The notes below the pieces were generated by a model. That model ran no database searches, was not told where the DNA came from, and saw only the letters and a list, made by a program, of their open reading frames with translations. Position numbers and translations under genes: made by a program. Shown here piece after piece: positions 59,792 through 64,000 of a stretch of DNA of 64,000 bases. How positions within the stretch are numbered: position 1 is the first letter of the stretch; every line of letters begins with the position of its first letter. Origin of the DNA: Rhynchosporium graminicola (Eukaryota; Ascomycota; Leotiomycetes; Helotiales; Ploettnerulaceae); assembly GCA_900074885.1 (NCBI GenBank), contig FJUW01000080.1:150376-214375 (forward strand), in the 5' to 3' direction.

Positions 59792-62700
59792 ATGTCTTCT
59801 TTTAAGGGAGATAAGCTAGTAGGCCGCTCTAACTATATAGAGTAGCTTAATACAGATAGCCTCTACTTAGAGGTAAACAGCTATATATCTTATATTAATA
59901 GTACAGAGACTAAGCCTAGCCGAGCTCTCTACTTTAAATCAGAAGAATATATTAACGCGTAAGGCGAAAAGAGAGTAGATTATACTTCTTACTCTCCGGA
60001 GCTAGCGATTAAATACTATAAGAGACTAGCTGATTTTAAGCGTGCAAATAAGAAGGCTTTAAGCGCTATTAAGTCGATTATATTACTTGAAAACCTCGAT
60101 AGGTTTAAGGATAAGACTAGCGCAAAAGACCTATAGGAAGCTATTATAGCTACTTATAGTTCTACTAGCCTAGAGGAGATCAGTAGGCATATAAATCGTA
60201 TTATCGATAATATCTACTTCTCTTATAAGAATATAGACGAGTATACTAGCGTAATTCAAGCTAGTTCAGTCTACCTAAAGTAGCTCAAGTATAAGATTCT
60301 AAAGCTTATACTAGCTAGCCTTATATTTAAAGGTTTACTTAGTTCTTTTGATTCTTTTACTTCTAGGAAGTACGAAGAAATCTCTAATAACTTTTCTTCT
60401 ATCGATATAGAAAGTTTAATAAGAGATCTTATATTAGAAGAAGCTAGAATAAATACTTCTACCGATTTATAAGCTAATAAGGCTTTTAAGGGGAAGAATT
60501 CGAAAGGCAGTAAGAAGTATAGTTACTATAATAAAATAAACTATATAGAGGCAAATTGCCATATAAAGCACCCTGAGCTAATACCTAATAAATCAACTAA
60601 TAATAAGAAGAAGTCGAAAGGTAAAAGCGCTAAAGAATCAAAAGATGAGTCTACTAAGGCCCTTATGAGTTCTTTCAGTAGTAGTCGTACTAGTAGTAGT
60701 AGTATAGCAGATTAAGCTTACGCTACTATATATAACTATAGAATAGTACTCGATTCTAAAGCATCTAAGCATTAAACACAGAATAAGAGATAGTAATTAG
60801 ACTATAAACCTGTATCTAAGAAGTCTATTACTATCGCTAATAGTGATATTTTGCCTATAATAGGTAGAGGAGATATCCCTATAATCACAGGGGAAGGCGA
60901 TAGAGTACTTATTAAAGACGTAAATTACGTACCTAGCCTTAAAACTACTCTCCTAAGCTCTAAGGAACTAACTAATAAAAATTAGAAAGTTACTTTTAAT
61001 AAAAAGAGTACAAATATCTCTAATAGCTCTATTAATATAGAAGCTAAATAGTATTATAATGCATACTACTTAGAAGTAGACGTAAATCATGAGCTGCTCG
61101 AGCCTGTGTCTTTTAAGGTAGACTCTAATAAAAGTAGCAAATTAGACCTATATTATAAGCGTCTTTTACATACGAATAAGGAGTTTATCTATAAGACTAT
61201 AGAAGGATCTAAAGGATTAAAAATCCAAAAGGGGTTAGATTTATCTGACTATTCTACTTATAATAGCGGTAAAATATACGCTATAAGTAGTACTAAGCCT
61301 ATATCAGATACATTTCCGCTTACTGTCTTTGATATAGATATAGCGGGCCCTTTTAAGATCAAAGGTCTAAAGGGAGAAAGATATTTCTTAACTATTACCT
61401 ATAGAAGCTCTAGAGCTATTTGGGTATACGCTCTAAAACATAAGGCTAAGGCGTACGATACCTTGATTAAGTAGTATAATATGATAACTACTTAATTCAA
61501 GTAAAGTAAATCAAAAATTATCGCTAAAATTAGAGCCTTTAAGCTAGATAACGCCGAGGAGTTTAAATCTAATAAATAGACTATCTTTTATAAAGATAAA
61601 GGTATTATTTATAAATATACTAGTCCTTACTCTCCTGAGCAAAACAGTATAGTAGAGCGTTTAAATCGATATCTTATAGAAAGGCTTATAGCTATCTGTA
61701 CAGATAAGAATATACCCTTATTCCTTTAGCCTCAAATAATCTAAGGAATAGCTCATATAAAGAATCGCTCTTATAATTCGGTTATTAAAAAGAGTCCTTT
61801 TAAAGTTCTCTTTAGTAAAAAGCCTTCTCTTGATTATATTAGAGTATTAGGCTCTCTTACTTACGTTCTTATTAATAAAAGGACTAATAAGTTTAAAGCT
61901 AAGTCCGATAGAGGTATACTCGTAGGGTATAAGTCCGCAAATAACTTCTTAGTATATATACCTGAGAAGAGAGCTATTATAAGCTCTAAAAACGTCCTAA
62001 TTAAGGAAGATTTAACCTTCAAGGACGAAGTAATCTCTAAGGAAGAATTAGAATCCTTTAATAAGACACTTAACGATTGCGAGACCTCTAACCGTTCAAA
62101 TCGCGTGATTTCTTCACCTATAAATACTCCTAAATCAGACCTATCTAGGGCTGAAAACTCGGAGAAAATCGACAGTGAAATAGCTGATAATTCATTAAAA
62201 GAAAAAGTCATAGAAGATACAGAACTTGATCTCTTTAACGATATAGCCGAAGAAACACCTATAGTAGAAATACCTAAACGAGGTATAAAACGTAGAAGGG
62301 ACTACTCTAATTAGGTACCTAACGTTACTACTAGAAGTCACGCTAAAGACCCTGATATAGCCTTAGCTATTCAGAATAATAAGCGATTAATTCAAGAGCA
62401 GAAAGAGGCTTATAGCGTATATAAAAACGTTATTAACTTAGCTTACTAAGCTTTTATTAGCTCTAAATCAGACGAAGAAATTAAGCTATCACCTGATCCG
62501 GAAAGAATCCTTATTAAAAAGGATCCGGAAGTAGTTTTCTACGAGCCTAAGAGCTATAAAGAAGCTATAAATAGTCCTTATAAGGATTATTAGCTAAAAG
62601 CTATGAATAAAGAAATTGCCTCTCTTGAAAATCATAATACGTAGAAAGTAGTCGATAGTAATACTAAGACTATAAAACTACTAAAAACTCGCTGGGTCTA

Positions 62701-63318
62701 TAAGATCAAAGAACTAGAGAGCGAGTACTACGAATTCAAAGCTAGATTCATAGCTAAAGGGTTTAAGCAATTATACGGTATAAACTACCTAGATATATAC
62801 GCTAGTGTAGTTAAGCAAATAGCTTAGCGTCTTATATTTGCCTTAGTAGTACTCTATAAGTAGTATATATATAAGATCGATATGATCTCCGCTTTTACAT
62901 AGAGTGATATAGACGTTAATACCTTATATATTTGCCCCCCGGAAAGCGTAGATTATTACGCTAATAAACTCCTCCTACTTTAGAAAGCGTTATATAGTCT
63001 TAAGCAATTAGCTAGACTATAGTTTATTACGGTAAAGGAGGTATTAGTCAATAAAATCGGATTTAAGTTAATCCTATCTGAAAATTATATATTAGTTAAT
63101 AAAGAGCTTAAGATTATAATCTATATATACGTGGATAATCTAGCTCTAATTAGCCCTGATATAAGTACTATTAAGTCCTTAATTGAAGAATTAAAATACT
63201 TCTTTACACTTAAGGACTCAGGGCTGATAAAAGACTATTTAGGTATTGAAATTAACTATAATAGAGATCAGGGCTATATGAAGCTCTATTAAGCTAGCTA
63301 TATAGAGAAGGTACTAGC
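59792..63318 (+). pseudogene. Copia gag-pol polyprotein, nonsense-mutated and truncated
   Basis: From the ATG at 59792 (MSSFKGDKLVGRSNYIE) a single frame runs about 1,175 codons to the LTR at 63319, interrupted only by TAA and TAG, mainly where Trp or Gln is expected. In order: gag to about 60500; zinc knuckle YSYYNKINYIEANC; protease VLDSKASKH at about 60746; integrase with DIDIAGPF, KLDNAEEF and SPEQNSIVERLNRYL carrying the D, D and E residues (61330-61690); the linker; and reverse transcriptase with TRWVYKIKE, ARFIAKGFKQ, ALYSLKQL and YVDNLALI (62690-63150). RNase H is missing because Gypsy family B is inserted at 63318. RIP is milder than in the neighbouring Gypsy elements; a 123-codon stretch (61106-61474) has no stop. 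Not active. Confidence 0.88.
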
Positions 63319-63586
63319 TGTAACGAAATAAGACTTAAGGCGGTATATAAGTAAGAATAAACGAGTAGGGAGACTAAGAGCGATCTTATATAGTCTACTA
63401 CGAAGAAAACAAAAAGATAAGGAAGGAAGAAGAAGAGAGATAGAGTATAAAGCACCTTATATATATATACTAGTACTAGTCCGATACTATACCGGGTCGG
63501 ATACTAGTTCTGCCGGGATACCTATAAACTTAAGCCTTATTATCTATCCTTCTTCTTATATAATATTCAGGTAAGCTATCGTTATA
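63319..63586 (-). repeat. 3' LTR of Gypsy family B copy 2
   Basis: 268 bp, TGTAACGA to TCGTTATA on the plus strand, exactly the length of the two other copies of the family. Confidence 0.9.
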
Positions 63587-64000
63587 TTACCTCTCCCTTA
63601 AGAAGAGCTTAACCCTAAGCTCGGAAGGTTATAGTTTATACTAGAATTAGTCTTTATTATAACTATTTTCGTCGATATTCGCGTAATAAGCGCTAGCTGC
63701 TCTTTAGTAGTAATAAATTCTTTATTAAGTTCTAACTAGTTATATCGCTATAATAGTATTATATTAGTTATAGCTTCTAAATCGGGCGGTAAGCGGTATT
63801 TACTTTATCTATTTATAGTAGGAGTCGAGTTTTAAGTAAAGCGTAGGATATATAAAGGAAAAGGTTTATTAATATTAGAGCCTTTCCTTTTTAACCGCGA
63901 TAACTACTTTAACTTATAAGTTTATTCTCCTTAGACTATAATATAGCTTCCGGAGTAAGTATTATTACTAACTACTATAGTAGTCTACTATAATCTTATA
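63319..64000 (-). mobile_element. Gypsy family B, copy 2 (partial, reversed)
   Basis: The reverse complement of Gypsy B: the 3' LTR occupies 63319-63586, then internal sequence matching the reverse complement of about 56590-56998 runs to the window end. It interrupts the Copia reverse-transcriptase/RNase H region after CTAGC (63314-63318), the expected target-site copy. It keeps more CpG and CpA (for example in CCGGGTCGG) than copy 1, so it looks less altered. Confidence 0.88.

Noticed and set aside
61861..62211. Minus-strand frame of 116 codons
   Set aside because: Antisense shadow of the Copia polyprotein, whose plus frame continues with the expected motifs.

Overview
The window is nuclear DNA of a filamentous ascomycete (Pezizomycotina). 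The evidence is short GT-AG introns of mostly 45-135 nt, fungal gene families (fungal-type Rho1, a PtaB-type LIM-domain-binding protein, a DUF3984 protein, a HET-domain relic), and transposon relics carrying the mark of repeat-induced point mutation (RIP, CpA to TpA). A leotiomycete-like fungus is my best guess, but that is inference.

Layout. (1) 1-4.7 kb is RIP-degraded retrotransposon DNA: part of a minus-strand Gypsy element (family A, 235-bp LTR) inserted into a Copia-type gag relic. (2) About 4.8-40.2 kb is a normal-composition gene island with ten intact genes and one pseudogene: two small cysteine-containing proteins (6.5-8.7 kb), RHO1 (10.6-11.5), mitochondrial ribosomal protein L40/uL24m (13.4-14.6), Elongator subunit ELP1 (14.8-18.9), a divergent DUF3984 protein (19.2-20.4), a macro-domain protein (20.5-21.6), a broken HET gene (22.1-23.1), a ketopantoate-reductase-like enzyme (24.6-26.0), an unrecognised helical protein (28.6-29.7), mitochondrial aspartate aminotransferase (30.0-31.6) and a PtaB/LDB-type co-regulator (33.8-36.2). 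Exon structures were worked out by hand from reading frame, splice signals and family conservation. (3) About 40.2-64 kb is nested, RIP-degraded LTR-retrotransposon DNA: a second family A Gypsy with 5-bp target-site duplications (TSDs), a plus-strand Gypsy of family B (268-bp LTR, 5-bp TSDs) inserted into another gag relic, a Copia element whose polyprotein frame is still continuous over about 1,175 codons apart from nonsense codons, and a second family B copy, in reverse, that cuts the Copia element.

Two single-N positions are assembly joins. N at 44576 stands for about 2.2 kb missing from the family A element, judged from the copy at the window start. N at 54542 is followed by an apparently exact second copy of the preceding 2,572 bp, so the family B element is shown about 2.6 kb too long.

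The genes of the island are mostly housekeeping (wall and polarity signalling, wobble-uridine tRNA modification, mitochondrial translation, amino-acid metabolism) and do not form a pathway or cluster. The least expected items are a convergent antisense reading frame of about 320 codons between pol and the 3' LTR of Gypsy family B, a 3-nt micro-exon in the aspartate aminotransferase gene, and a HET relic whose stops are all of RIP type although it lies inside the gene island.
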